Notes: generated by a model from the letters alone, not told the origin. A DNA stretch of 23,616 nt from Deltaproteobacteria bacterium (GCA_003520425.1 DOUU01000164.1:1794-25409); one strand, 5' to 3'. Shown: positions 1 through 8,522, counted from the stretch's first letter. Numbers and translations: made by a program.

Positions 1-512
1 GCAACGACGACGTGGATGTGCTCGAGGCGGCCATCCTCGAGTACCTGGGAAGAATCCGCCAGGGAAGCCTGACCGATGAAGAGAGCCGCGAGCAGCAGAA
101 GCTCATGACCGCGACCGTTCAGCTCAAGGGCCTGGCCGACGTGGTCGCAGGCGACCTTCTCGAGCTCGCCGGAAGCGCGAGAGATTTGCGCACAGAGCCA
201 GGGGACGAGATTACCGGACTCCTCGAGGGGCTCTACGAAGCAGTCTCGCGGGCAGTGCGCCTTGCAGTAAAGGCGGTGCGAGAAGGGGATGCGAGTCCGG
301 CTCGCGAGGTGGTCGGCATGCGGGAGACGATCCGCGCAGAAGCGGAGGAGCTCCTGGCGCGTCAAGCCGAGAAGCTCCAGGGCGACGCTCCGGAGTATCT
401 GCGTCGAGTGCGCGTCCGGATGTCCTTCGTCGATCAGATGCGGCGAATTTACACGCTGGCCCGGCGAGTGGCCGAGGTGGTTCTTCCGCAGGCCCTGGTG
501 CGGCCCGGTTGA
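1..512 (+). CDS. Na/Pi-cotransporter-type protein, PhoU-like C-terminal domain (5' truncated)
   Basis: The reading frame is already open at the window edge (codons from position 3 read N-D-D-V-D-V-L-E), so the N-terminus lies upstream; the GTG at 12 is probably internal. The visible ~169 residues are helical and charged. A D-D-x-V-D-x-L-E opening and a closing R-M-S-F-V-D-Q-M-R-R-I-Y-x-L-A-R-R-V-A segment resemble the cytoplasmic PhoU-like helical domain that follows the membrane part of NptA/YjbB-type Na/phosphate cotransporters. In that family the domain is cytoplasmic and thought to be regulatory. No membrane segment is visible in this fragment, so a stand-alone PhoU-like protein remains possible. 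A hairpin 178 bp downstream may end its transcript. Confidence 0.7.
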   Translation, partial: NDDVDVLEAAILEYLGRIRQGSLTDEESREQQKLMTATVQLKGLADVVAGDLLELAGSARDLRTEPGDEITGLLEGLYEAVSRAVRLAVKAVREGDASPAREVVGMRETIRAEAEELLARQAEKLQGDAPEYLRRVRVRMSFVDQMRRIYTLARRVAEVVLPQALVRPG

Positions 513-1009
513 GGACGTGGCGCCGAGGACGACAAGAGTTGCCACCTCATGGGAGCCTGTACCGCGCCACAAGGGCGCAAGCCCCTCCCTCTGCCCAAGG
601 TTTACGCGGAGGGGAATGCGGGTCCGAGGCAGCCGAGTTCTGAGGCGATGGCGCCGTAGCTCTTCGCTTCCGCTTCGTGCCTCGGAGTTGTCGCAGTCAG
701 CCGCTCTGGCTGCGACTTCTTGGCGCAGGCGGTCAACTTTCAGCCGGGTGTTGCGCCGAAATCGAACCCGTGAGAGCCATGCCACGTCGAGCTCAACGCG
801 CGCGCCGGGCAACGCGGGCATCTGCCGACGCCGCGAAGCGCAGGTTCTCCAGCAAAGCACGCGGGTCGCCTAAGCTATGGGAACCGGGCGGCAGAGCCGC
901 CGCGCGCGGGGTCTCAAGCGGAGACTTCCTCACCCTGCGAAGGGTACAATGGCGAGCGAGCGGCAATCGCGGACCTGGAATTCGTACTAGCCCCCAAAAG
1001 GAGCAATCC
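513..1009. other. 497-bp intergenic region with several hairpins before the RND gene
   Basis: No convincing gene: the open frames here give Arg/Ser/Ala-rich translations typical of non-coding high-GC DNA, including the in-frame extension of the RND gene back to 677. Potential stem-loops are at 690-716 (11 bp including one G-T pair), 887-901 (6-bp GC stem, 3-nt loop), 911-925 (GTCTC/GAGAC) and 932-945 (ACCCT, GCGA tetraloop, AGGGT). A TACAAT hexamer at 945-950 could be a -10 element, with no good -35 partner. It would give a leader of about 50 nt before the GTG at 1010. Confidence 0.5.
690..716 (+). terminator. Candidate terminator hairpin after the PhoU-like gene
   Basis: GTCGCAGTCAG, loop CCGCT, CTGGCTGCGAC forms an 11-bp stem with one G-T wobble and a 5-nt loop, followed by TTCTT. 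The stem is strong but the T-tract is short, and the site is 178 bp past the stop codon. It could act as an intrinsic terminator or simply be leader structure. Confidence 0.4.
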
Positions 1010-4000
1010 GTGGCGAGATTCTTTGTGAACCGGCCGATCGTGGCCATGGTCATCTCGATCGTCATGGTGATCGTTGGCCTCGTCGCCATGGTGCAGCTCC
1101 CCGTTGCCCTTTTTCCGAACATCGCGCCTCCCGAGATCTTGCTGACCGCCACCTATGTCGGCGCCGACGCCCTCACCCTCGAGCAGTCCGTCGCAACGCC
1201 CATCGAGCAGCAGATGAGCGGCGTCAACAAGATGATTTACATGTACTCGACGAATGCCAGCACCGGCGGTCAGATGAACCTGCGGGTCGACTTCGACCTC
1301 AGCACCGATCCGAACATGGACCAGGTGCTGACACAGATGCGATTCTCCCAGGCCCAGTCGCAGCTCCCGCCGGAGGTCGCGAACCAGGGAGTCACGATCA
1401 AGACGTCCACGACGAGTCCCCTTGCGCTCTTTTCGCTCTACTCTCCGAAGGGGAGCCGCGATGCGCTCTTCCTCGCCAACTACGGCTACATCAACATCAA
1501 CGACGCCATGACACGGGTCCCCGGCGTAGGTCAGGTCACGATCTTCGGCGCCGGCCAGTATGCGATGCGGATGTGGGTGCGGCCCGACACGCTGGCCAAG
1601 CTCAACATCACGGTGAGCGAGATCATCCAAGCGATCAAGGCCCAGAACACCGTGAATCCGGCGGGGCAGGTGGGCGGGGAGCCCCTCCCGGCGGGGCAGG
1701 AGTTCACGTACACGGTGCGGGCGCAGGGCCGGCTGCTCAGTCCCGAAGAATTTGGACAGATTATCGTTCGCGCGAACCCCGATGGCTCGCTCGTGCGCAT
1801 CAAGGATGTGGCACGGATCGAGCTTGGAGCGCAGACCTACAGCATGCAGGGACGTCTGGACGGGAATCCCTCTGCCGTCATCGCGATCTACCAGAGTCCC
1901 GGCTCGAACGCGATCGACACCTTCCGCGCAGCGAAGAAGCTGATGGACGAAGCGAAGACGCGCTTCCCCACGGACGTCGACTACACGGTCTCTCTCAACA
2001 CGACGCTCGCGGTCACCGAAGGAATCCGGGAGATCGTAAAGACGCTCTGGGAGGCGCTCGTCCTCGTCATCATCGTCGTCTTCGTCTTCCTCCAGGGCTG
2101 GCGCGCAACGCTCATTCCCCTGCTTGCGGTACCGGTCTCGCTGGTGGGTACGTTTGCGCTCTTCCCGCTGCTTGGCTTCTCGATCAACACGCTTTCGCTT
2201 TTCGGATTGGTTCTCGCGATCGGCCTCGTGGTCGATGACGCCATCGTGGTCGTGGAGGCGGTCGAGCACCATATCGAGCAGGGCCTCTCGCCTCGCGACG
2301 CCACGCTGAAGGCGATGTCCGAGGTGTCGGGTCCGGTCGTCGCGATTGCGCTCATCCTCTCGGCGGTCTTCGTCCCGACCGCATTCATCCCAGGGATCAC
2401 GGGTCGGCTCTACCAGCAATTCGCGGTCACGATCGCACTCTCCGTGATCATCTCCGCCTTCAATGCGTTGACACTCTCGCCCGCACTCTCCTCCCTTCTG
2501 CTGAGGCCGCGAAAGGAGGCGCGGGGACCCCTGGGCGCCTTCTTCCGCTGGTTCAACCACTGGTTCGGGCGGGCGACCAATGGCTACGTAGACGGCTGTC
2601 GTCTGCTCATCCACAAGACGCTCTTCGCGTTTGCACTGCTTGGCATCTTCACCGTCTTTGCGGGGCTTTTCGGCTCACGCCTCCCGTCGAGCTTCATTCC
2701 CGAAGAGGACCAGGGATATCTGTACGCCAATGTGCAGCTTCCACCCGCCTCCTCTCTCCAGCGCACTGGCGCGGTATGCGACAAGATCGAGGCGATCTTG
2801 AGAGAGACGCCGGGCATTGCGCACTTTACGACGGTCGCGGGCTACAGTCTTCTCAGCACCGTCAACACCACCTACAACGCCTTCTACTTCCTGACGCTCG
2901 AGCCCTGGCATGAGCGCGACGCCAAGGGACTCACGGCGGCCGTCATCATGCGGCAGCTGAACGCGAAGCTCGCCGCGCTTCCCGATGCCCAGGCGGTGGT
3001 CTTCTCGCCGCCCGCCATCCCAGGCGTCGGCACCTCGGGAGGGGTCTCGTTCGTGCTCGAGGACCGATCGGGAGCAGGCATCGGGTTCCTCGCGGAGAAC
3101 ACCGCGAAGTTCCTCGAAGCCGCGCGCAAGCGCCCTGAGTTCGCGGGCCTTTTCACGACACTTCTGCCGAGCGTCCCCCAGGTCTTTGCCGACGTCGACC
3201 GCGAGAAGGTGCTCAAGCAAGGGATCGATCTCTCCTCGGTCTACCAGACCCTCCAAACCTTCATGGGCGGGTACTTCGTCAACTACTTCAACCAGTTCGG
3301 GCGCGTGTGGCAGGTCTACGTGCAGGCGGAGGGGGACTACCGCACCGAGGCCCAGAACGTGGGCCAGTTCTACGTACGGAACAAGGAGGGGGACCCAGTT
3401 CCGCTCTCCACGCTGGTGACGCCGCGCGTAACGAACGGCCCGGAGTTCACGGTGCGCTTCAACGAACACCAAGCGGCGCAGATCAACGGAATTCTCGCGC
3501 CTGGCTACAGCACGAACCAAGGCATGCGCGCGCTCCAGGAAGTCTTCGCCCAGACCATGCCGCGCGCCATGGGCTACGAATACATGGGAATGTCGTTCCA
3601 GGAGAAGGTGGCCTCCGAGGGCGTCCCCGCCAGCGTCATCTTCGGCTTCTCGCTCCTCATGGTCTTCTTGATCCTGGCGGCGCAGTACGAGAGCTGGTCG
3701 CTTCCCTTTAGTGTTCTTCTCGGGACCCCGGTGGGCGTGTTCGGTGCCTTCCTCGTGCTCTGGCTGCGCGCGTTCGAGAACAACGTCTTTGCGCAGGTGG
3801 GTCTTGTCATGCTGATCGGGCTCTCGGCGAAAAACGCCATCTTGATCGTGGAGTTCTGCAAGCTCGAGTACGAGAAGGGAACTCCTCTCATCGAGGCCGC
3901 GCTCGCCGGGGCAAAGCTGCGGCTGCGCCCGATCCTCATGACGTCGTTCGCGTTCATCCTCGGCGTCATGCCCCTCGTGGTCGCGTCGGGCGCAGGCGCG

Positions 4001-4174
4001 ATCTCCCGGCAGACCCTTGGGACCACGGTCTTGGGCGGCATGCTGGCCGCGAGCGTGCTCGCCATCTTCCTCGTCCCCGTCTCGTTCTACGCGGTGGAGC
4101 GCCTCTCGAAGGGCGGTGCCGAGAAGGAGCCGGCAGCGAGCCCGGCGGTCGCCCCTGCGCCCTCGGAGCCCTGA
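1010..4174 (+). CDS. RND multidrug efflux permease, HAE1 (AcrB/MexB) family
   Basis: Inner-membrane proton-driven trimeric transporter that exports hydrophobic or amphiphilic compounds with a fusion protein and an outer-membrane channel. At 1054 residues it has the usual AcrB length. The GTG start at 1010 follows AAAAGGAG (996-1003) with a 6-nt spacer and gives the typical N-terminus ARFFVNRPIVAMVISI; the frame is open further upstream but that part is not protein-like. Proton-relay residues are present: D409 and D410 in VVDDAIVVVE, K941 in LSAKNAILIVEF, plus the R and T of the following LRLRPILMTSFAF segment, matching AcrB D407/D408, K940, R971 and T978. The two halves each carry a large periplasmic loop. 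The C-terminus is Ala/Pro/Glu-rich. The gene ends 8 nt from the outer-membrane-factor gene on the opposite strand, so it is not co-transcribed with its probable partners. Substrates cannot be read from the sequence. Confidence 0.96.
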   Translation: MARFFVNRPIVAMVISIVMVIVGLVAMVQLPVALFPNIAPPEILLTATYVGADALTLEQSVATPIEQQMSGVNKMIYMYSTNASTGGQMNLRVDFDLSTDPNMDQVLTQMRFSQAQSQLPPEVANQGVTIKTSTTSPLALFSLYSPKGSRDALFLANYGYININDAMTRVPGVGQVTIFGAGQYAMRMWVRPDTLAKLNITVSEIIQAIKAQNTVNPAGQVGGEPLPAGQEFTYTVRAQGRLLSPEEFGQIIVRANPDGSLVRIKDVARIELGAQTYSMQGRLDGNPSAVIAIYQSPGSNAIDTFRAAKKLMDEAKTRFPTDVDYTVSLNTTLAVTEGIREIVKTLWEALVLVIIVVFVFLQGWRATLIPLLAVPVSLVGTFALFPLLGFSINTLSLFGLVLAIGLVVDDAIVVVEAVEHHIEQGLSPRDATLKAMSEVSGPVVAIALILSAVFVPTAFIPGITGRLYQQFAVTIALSVIISAFNALTLSPALSSLLLRPRKEARGPLGAFFRWFNHWFGRATNGYVDGCRLLIHKTLFAFALLGIFTVFAGLFGSRLPSSFIPEEDQGYLYANVQLPPASSLQRTGAVCDKIEAILRETPGIAHFTTVAGYSLLSTVNTTYNAFYFLTLEPWHERDAKGLTAAVIMRQLNAKLAALPDAQAVVFSPPAIPGVGTSGGVSFVLEDRSGAGIGFLAENTAKFLEAARKRPEFAGLFTTLLPSVPQVFADVDREKVLKQGIDLSSVYQTLQTFMGGYFVNYFNQFGRVWQVYVQAEGDYRTEAQNVGQFYVRNKEGDPVPLSTLVTPRVTNGPEFTVRFNEHQAAQINGILAPGYSTNQGMRALQEVFAQTMPRAMGYEYMGMSFQEKVASEGVPASVIFGFSLLMVFLILAAQYESWSLPFSVLLGTPVGVFGAFLVLWLRAFENNVFAQVGLVMLIGLSAKNAILIVEFCKLEYEKGTPLIEAALAGAKLRLRPILMTSFAFILGVMPLVVASGAGAISRQTLGTTVLGGMLAASVLAIFLVPVSFYAVERLSKGGAEKEPAASPAVAPAPSEP

Positions 4175-4182
4175 ATGCGCGC

Positions 4183-5652
4183 CTACGGGCTCGGCGGAGG
4201 AGCGGGTGTGGGGGGCGGCGTCGTTCCCGGCGCGGCGTCGAGCGACCAGCCGCCGCCGAGGGCCTTGTAGAGCTGCACCACCGCGAGGAGCTGATCGCGC
4301 TCGATTTGGGCCAGGGTGGTCTCGGCCGGGAAGAGCTGTTGCTGGGCGTCAAGCACCTCGATGTAGTTGGAGAGCCCGTCGGTGTAGCGGAGCAGGGAAA
4401 GGCGCACCGACTCCTGCAGCGCGGTCACTGCTTGCGCCTGCTGCTCGCGGGATTCGATCAGCTTCTGCCGTGCGGCGAGGGAGTCTGAGACCTCTTGGAG
4501 GGCGGTGAGTACCGCTCCCTGATAGAGCGCCTGGGTTTCCTCAAGCGAGGCCTTGGAGCCTTTGTAGCTGTAGTAGAGCTGCCCACCTCGGAAGAGGGGA
4601 CCCGCCGCCTGGCCGGCGACACCCCAGATGCCGGTTCCCTTGGTCAAGAGATTCGAAAGCTCGGTGCTCTGGCTTCCGTAGAGACTGGTGAGGCCAATCA
4701 CGGGGAAGAAATTGGCAAGCGCAACGCCGACGTTCGCGTTCGCGGAATAGGCGGTCTCCTCGGCTTGGACGAGATCGGGCCGCCGTTCGAGGAGGGCCGA
4801 CGGCAAGCCTGCGGGAATCTCGGGCGATGGCGTCTTCTGATCGATCAGGGAAGCGCCCCGCGGAATCGGCCCCGGCGGGCGACCGATCAGGACGCAGAGC
4901 TGGTCCTCCTTGGCGACGATCTCGGCCTCAAGCCTCGGAACCGTTGCCGCAGCCTCCGTGAGCGCAGCCTTGGCGCGCTCGACCTCGAGCTTCGAGGCGA
5001 CGCCGCCCTGGAACTGGCGCGTAAAGAGAGCGAGCGTCTTCTGGAAGGTATCGACCGAGTCGCGCGTGATCTCGAGCTCTGCATCGAGCTCGCGCAGCTC
5101 GAAGTAGGCCTGGGCGACCCCCGCGACGAGCGAGAGGATGACACCACGGCGCGCGGCGTCAGTGGCGAGGAACTGCCCCTGCGCGGCCTGCGTGGCCCGG
5201 CGGATGCGACCCCAGATGTCGATCTCCCAGGAGACGTTGAGCGCGGCCACAAAGAGGTTCGCCGTGCCATTGGTCACGCCCGTTTCGATCCCCCCGAAGA
5301 TGGTGCCTCGCCCTCGCGAGGCGTTGAACGCGTAGCCGAACTGCGGGAAGAGCTCGGAGCGTGCGATGCCGACGCCGGCGTAGGCCTCCTCGACCCGGGC
5401 CACCGCGACGCGAAGGTCGTAGTTGTTCTCGATGGACTCTTGGATCAGCGAGACAAGGGCTGGGTCATTGAAGATCTCCCACCACGGGAGGTCGACAAGC
5501 GACGAGGCCGAAGGCGGCGCCGCCTCTCCCCGGAAGGTCTCGGGCGAGGCGAGGGAGGGGCGCTCATAGTTCGGACCGACGGCGCAGGCCGAGAGGGCAA
5601 GGGCCGCGAGCAGTATGGCCGGCGAGCCGGCGAGGGCGGTCCCGCAACGCAT
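4183..5652 (-). CDS. Outer-membrane efflux lipoprotein, NodT/OprM (TolC-like) family
   Basis: Trimeric outer-membrane channel of a tripartite pump. The 489-residue protein starts with a lipoprotein signal: hydrophobic stretch and lipobox L-S-A-C with Cys23, followed by the family signature VGPNYERP. The rest contains the two repeated outer-membrane-efflux domains, including the motifs DLPWWEIFNDPALVSLI, NYDLRVAVARVEEA, RPDLVQAEE and a C-terminal YTDGLSNYIEVLDAQQQL. It ends in a Pro/Thr-rich tail. The ATG lies 3 nt after the stop of the upstream fusion-protein gene, so the two are one transcriptional unit. The permease sits tail to tail with it. Confidence 0.95.
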   Translation of the reverse strand: MRCGTALAGSPAILLAALALSACAVGPNYERPSLASPETFRGEAAPPSASSLVDLPWWEIFNDPALVSLIQESIENNYDLRVAVARVEEAYAGVGIARSELFPQFGYAFNASRGRGTIFGGIETGVTNGTANLFVAALNVSWEIDIWGRIRRATQAAQGQFLATDAARRGVILSLVAGVAQAYFELRELDAELEITRDSVDTFQKTLALFTRQFQGGVASKLEVERAKAALTEAAATVPRLEAEIVAKEDQLCVLIGRPPGPIPRGASLIDQKTPSPEIPAGLPSALLERRPDLVQAEETAYSANANVGVALANFFPVIGLTSLYGSQSTELSNLLTKGTGIWGVAGQAAGPLFRGGQLYYSYKGSKASLEETQALYQGAVLTALQEVSDSLAARQKLIESREQQAQAVTALQESVRLSLLRYTDGLSNYIEVLDAQQQLFPAETTLAQIERDQLLAVVQLYKALGGGWSLDAAPGTTPPPTPAPPPSP

Positions 5653-5655
5653 GCC

Positions 5656-6936
5656 CTAGCCGGCAGCTCTGGCGGATCGCGAGGGGGTAGCCGCCGCGGA
5701 CGGTGTGCTCCCGCCGGCTTTTTCCGGCGCCGCGGTCTGGACGTTCACCAGCATGCCGTCCCGCACCTTCTGCAGCCCCTCCACAATGACCCGCTCATTG
5801 GGCTCAAGGCCTTTCTCGATGATCCAGAGGTTCTCGAAACGACTTCCGGGCTCGACGTTTCGGATCGAGACCTTGTTGTCCTTGTCCACGACCGCGACAT
5901 GGTAAGTGCCCTGGAGCTCAGAGACGGCCCGCTGCGGCACGAGCAGGGCTCCCTTCTTGAGAGAGGTGACGGCGCGGATCTTCGCATAGCCGCCGGGCCG
6001 CAGGAGGTTGCCCGGGTTCGGGAACTCGCCTTTCACGAGCAGGGTACCAGTCCTCTCATCCACCTGGCGGTTTACGAAAATGAAAGTGCCCCGCTCGGAG
6101 AAGAGGTTTCCATTCGCGAGAATGAGCTCGAGGGCTCCGGGTCTGCCACGGACTTCACCGTTGGGAGGCGCCGTCCTTTGGTCTCCTTCCTGAGCCCCCT
6201 CTTTGGCGGCCTGAGCCGCGCCTTTGGCGGACGCGGTGAACGTTTGGGTTTGAGCCAGCCGCTCCGCAAGGGCGAGGTATTCGCGCTCGCTTACGGGGAA
6301 GGCCACGCGGATCGGATTGACCTGCGACACGGTGGTGAGGGGGGTGCTCTCACTGATGAGATCCCCCACCTGGCCTTGGGCCGCGCCCGCGATCCCGTCG
6401 ATCGGCGACTCGACCTTCGTCCACTGCAGGTTCAAGATCGCCTGGTCCAGGTTCGCTTTGTCCGAGAGGACGGCGGCGGCGTTTGCGTCCCGCATCTGTG
6501 TTGCGTTGTCGAGCTCGCGCTGGCTCACCGCGCCTTCCTTGGCCAGGGGCGTGTAGCGAGCGACGTTGAGCTCGGACATCTTCAGAAGCGCTTGCTGGCG
6601 CTCGAGCTGTCCCTTGGCTTGCTCGAGGGCCGCCAGGTAGGGCCGAGGATCGATCAGGAAGAGAAGGTCGCCCTGGTGGACAAAGCTCCCCTCCTCGTAG
6701 CGTCGCGCCTGGAGGTATCCGGTCACGCGGGCCCGGATCTGGGCGGTGATCGAGCCTTCGAGCGTCCCCACCCACTCTCCGGTGATGGGCACGTCTTGCT
6801 GGAGAACGTCCGTCACGATGACGTCGACGGGTGCGGCCTCACGCGGCGCTTCCCCCTTGCATGACTCGAGTAGGCAAAGCGCTGCCAAGAGCGCAGCGAA
6901 CCGGCAGTGAGCGAAATGCTTCAGGAGGCCATCCAC
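5656..6936 (-). CDS. RND membrane-fusion (periplasmic adaptor) protein, AcrA/HlyD family
   Basis: Periplasmic adaptor joining an RND permease to the outer-membrane channel. The frame is open to 7233, but the N-terminal part is not protein-like and would overlap rarD. The GTG at 6936 follows GAGG with about 10 nt spacing and a candidate promoter, giving 426 residues. The N-terminus has a hydrophobic stretch and a possible lipobox, L-E-S-C (Cys26; the Glu is unusual). Then come the biotinyl/lipoyl half (VTGYLQARRYEEGSFVHQGD), a short alpha-hairpin, the second lipoyl half (SPIDGIAGAAQGQVGDLI) and the beta-barrel (RQVDERTGTLLVKGEFPNP). A Lys/Ala/Gln-rich segment of about 30 residues is inserted in the barrel after VSEREYLALAERLAQ. 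It runs into the outer-membrane-factor gene with a 3-nt gap. Confidence 0.94.
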   Translation of the reverse strand: MDGLLKHFAHCRFAALLAALCLLESCKGEAPREAAPVDVIVTDVLQQDVPITGEWVGTLEGSITAQIRARVTGYLQARRYEEGSFVHQGDLLFLIDPRPYLAALEQAKGQLERQQALLKMSELNVARYTPLAKEGAVSQRELDNATQMRDANAAAVLSDKANLDQAILNLQWTKVESPIDGIAGAAQGQVGDLISESTPLTTVSQVNPIRVAFPVSEREYLALAERLAQTQTFTASAKGAAQAAKEGAQEGDQRTAPPNGEVRGRPGALELILANGNLFSERGTFIFVNRQVDERTGTLLVKGEFPNPGNLLRPGGYAKIRAVTSLKKGALLVPQRAVSELQGTYHVAVVDKDNKVSIRNVEPGSRFENLWIIEKGLEPNERVIVEGLQKVRDGMLVNVQTAAPEKAGGSTPSAAATPSRSARAAG

Positions 6937-6969
6937 GGCGACGTTTCCTCGGGATCCGTGAAGGAATCG

Positions 6970-6996
6970 ACTATACCATTCGCGAGAGCCGGTCCA
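6970..6996 (-). promoter_or_regulatory. Candidate promoter for the fusion protein/outer-membrane factor genes
   Basis: On the minus strand TATAGT (6970-6975, 5 of 6 to the sigma70 -10) follows TGGACC (6991-6996, 4 of 6 to the -35), with a short 15-bp spacer. Transcription would begin about 27 nt before the GTG at 6936, leaving room for the GAGG ribosome site. The 15-bp spacer is suboptimal, so this is tentative. Confidence 0.38.
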
Positions 6997-7003
6997 CCCA
7001 GCC

Positions 7004-7957
7004 TCAAGAGGCCGTGCCCCGCGCGAGTTCCACGCTGTGCTGGGCGCGCTGGGCCCGCAGAGCGTCCATGGAATACACGGCCAGAGCGCCCCAGATGCAC
7101 CCGAAAGCGACGCCGTGCGCGAGGCCAAAGGCCTCACCGTAGGCCAGCACCGCGAGCAGGAAGTGGCCGCTCGGAGCGAGGTATTGAAAGAATCCCAGCG
7201 TCGAAAGACGAAGTCGCTCCGCCGCGCTCGCAAACCACAGGAGCGGGACCGCCGTCACAATGCCGGCGAAGAAGAGCAAAAGCGCCGTGTGCGCATCGCC
7301 ACCCCACAAGGCGCTCCCGCCGCGGACTTCTCGCCATGCGAGATAGAACACTGCGACCGGCGAGAGCAGGGCCGTCTCGATCGTGAGGGAGACAAGGGGC
7401 GCCATCGGCGCCACCTTGCGCAAGAGTCCGTACAAACCAAAGCTGAGCGCGAGCGCGAGGGAGATCCAGGGGAGCCCTCCGGCCGAAACGGCCATCGGCA
7501 CGACGCCGATACCCGCGAGTGCGATCGATGCGACCTGGAGCGGGCGCAGCCGCTCGCCCAGAAAGAGGACCCCGAGCACGACGTTGACGAGCGGGTTCAA
7601 GAAGTAGCCGAGACTCGATGCGAGAACCTCTCCATGGGTGACCGCCCAGATGAAGAGCAGCCAGTTCGTGGCGATGAGAAGCGAGGTGGCGAGGAGCGTA
7701 ACCAGGTTGCGACGGGATGAAAGCGCCGCGTGTACCTCGCGCCAGCCGCTCCACACGGTAAGCAAGAAGGCGGTAAACACGAGGGACCAGACGACGCGAT
7801 GCGCAAGGATCTCGAGTACGGGAACGGACGTCAGCTGCTTCCAGTACACGGGGAGCAGGCCCCAGCTCCCGTAGGCGCCGAGGGCGTACAAGAATCCAGC
7901 AGCGGCCGGGTTGGGACAAAAAGTGCCTGCATTCCTCTCGTACACGGCGCGAACCAT
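7004..7957 (-). CDS. rarD: RarD-type EamA/DMT-family permease
   Basis: Inner-membrane protein of the drug/metabolite transporter superfamily. RarD was named for chloramphenicol sensitivity in E. coli-type systems; its substrate is not established. The ~317-residue protein has about ten hydrophobic segments in two EamA halves and the family opening GFLYALGAYGSWGLLPVYWK. Internal family motifs include ATNWLLFIWAV, LGYFLNPLVNVVLG and LGFFQYLAPS. The frame also begins at TTG 7963; I prefer ATG 7957, and GTG 7945 is possible, because no start has a good Shine-Dalgarno site. It is followed at 67 bp by the pump genes on the same strand, which seem to have their own promoter. Confidence 0.9.
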   Translation of the reverse strand: MVRAVYERNAGTFCPNPAAAGFLYALGAYGSWGLLPVYWKQLTSVPVLEILAHRVVWSLVFTAFLLTVWSGWREVHAALSSRRNLVTLLATSLLIATNWLLFIWAVTHGEVLASSLGYFLNPLVNVVLGVLFLGERLRPLQVASIALAGIGVVPMAVSAGGLPWISLALALSFGLYGLLRKVAPMAPLVSLTIETALLSPVAVFYLAWREVRGGSALWGGDAHTALLLFFAGIVTAVPLLWFASAAERLRLSTLGFFQYLAPSGHFLLAVLAYGEAFGLAHGVAFGCIWGALAVYSMDALRAQRAQHSVELARGTAS

Positions 7958-8522
7958 AGGCAAGGGCGCGCGATTTCGCGGTTGACCTCATGGGCCCGAG
8001 GAGTAGAGTGGATTTCGTATCCGTCCGTGCGGTGCGAGGAGACCGGGGTCTCTCTCCCATCAGCGCAATGACAGCGTCGCAACGGGCGGGTACGGGTTCA
8101 GGGTTGGTGGGAGTGAGCTCGTTCGAGCACCTCGCAGCCAGGATCTGCGGGACCGGACAGGACCTGCAGGAAAAAAAGTTCGGGCTGCGAGGAGCGGACG
8201 CAGGCGCGGGGAGCCTTCCCGGACCCGGGAGCTTCCAGCAGTCCGCGGAGGTCGACGGGAGAACGCGAGCTTCGCCGCGAGTCTGGCCTTTCGAGGCTGA
8301 GTCCTCGCCATCCCGGTGAGCATTGGCCTCGAGGACACCGGTGGGCAGCAGCGAAGGGCGCGCCTCCCCAAGCGCGTCGGGCCGGCGAAGGTGTACGCCC
8401 GAAGAGAGACCTGTAAGTCCCTGACTGAGGCGTACCGCCGCGGCGCGACTTCGCGGCCAAGAACACGGGCCGCCCCGACGGAGGCCCGGGAAGCACCCGC
8501 CGCCTCGGAGTCGTGAGAGAGC
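7958..8522. other. 565-bp region without a recognisable gene
   Basis: The longest frames (8060-8569 and 8098-8496 on the minus strand) translate to Arg/Ser/Pro-rich sequence with no motif I recognise, and the larger one runs into the end of the GST gene. A small hairpin GAGAC-CGGG-GTCTC lies at 8039-8052, about 80 nt upstream of rarD, and an A7 run (T7 on the minus strand) lies near 8170-8176. The region must contain the rarD promoter, but no confident -10/-35 pair stands out. A decayed gene cannot be excluded. Confidence 0.5.

Noticed and set aside
641..720. GGCGATGG sequence suggesting a fluoride riboswitch
   Set aside because: The downstream CTGATG-type conserved segment and required pairing are missing; the RND gene is also not a usual target.
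806..901. c-di-GMP-I riboswitch upstream of the RND gene
   Set aside because: GCAAAGC and CCTAAG...TATGG occur in the right order, but the tetraloop-receptor strands are only 1 nt apart, the P2-type helix is not formed and spacings differ, so I do not call it.
914..2614. Minus-strand open frame of 566 codons inside the RND gene
   Set aside because: Arg/Asp/Glu-rich shadow of the RND coding frame; no family features and no ribosome site.
4495..6864. Plus-strand open frame of 789 codons across the outer-membrane-factor and fusion-protein genes
   Set aside because: It is antisense to two clearly recognised genes, has Glu/Gly/Arg-rich composition without motifs, and fits the long shadow frames common in high-GC DNA.
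8101..8140. GTTCGAGC motif suggestive of a tRNA T-arm
   Set aside because: Flanking bases do not pair as a 5-bp T stem and no acceptor or anticodon stem is found.
8165..8215. T7 tract on the minus strand as a terminator for the GST transcript
   Set aside because: The nearest stem (CTGCG/CGCAG, 5 bp) has a 9-nt loop and is separated from the T run by about 6 nt, and it lies over 300 bp past the stop.
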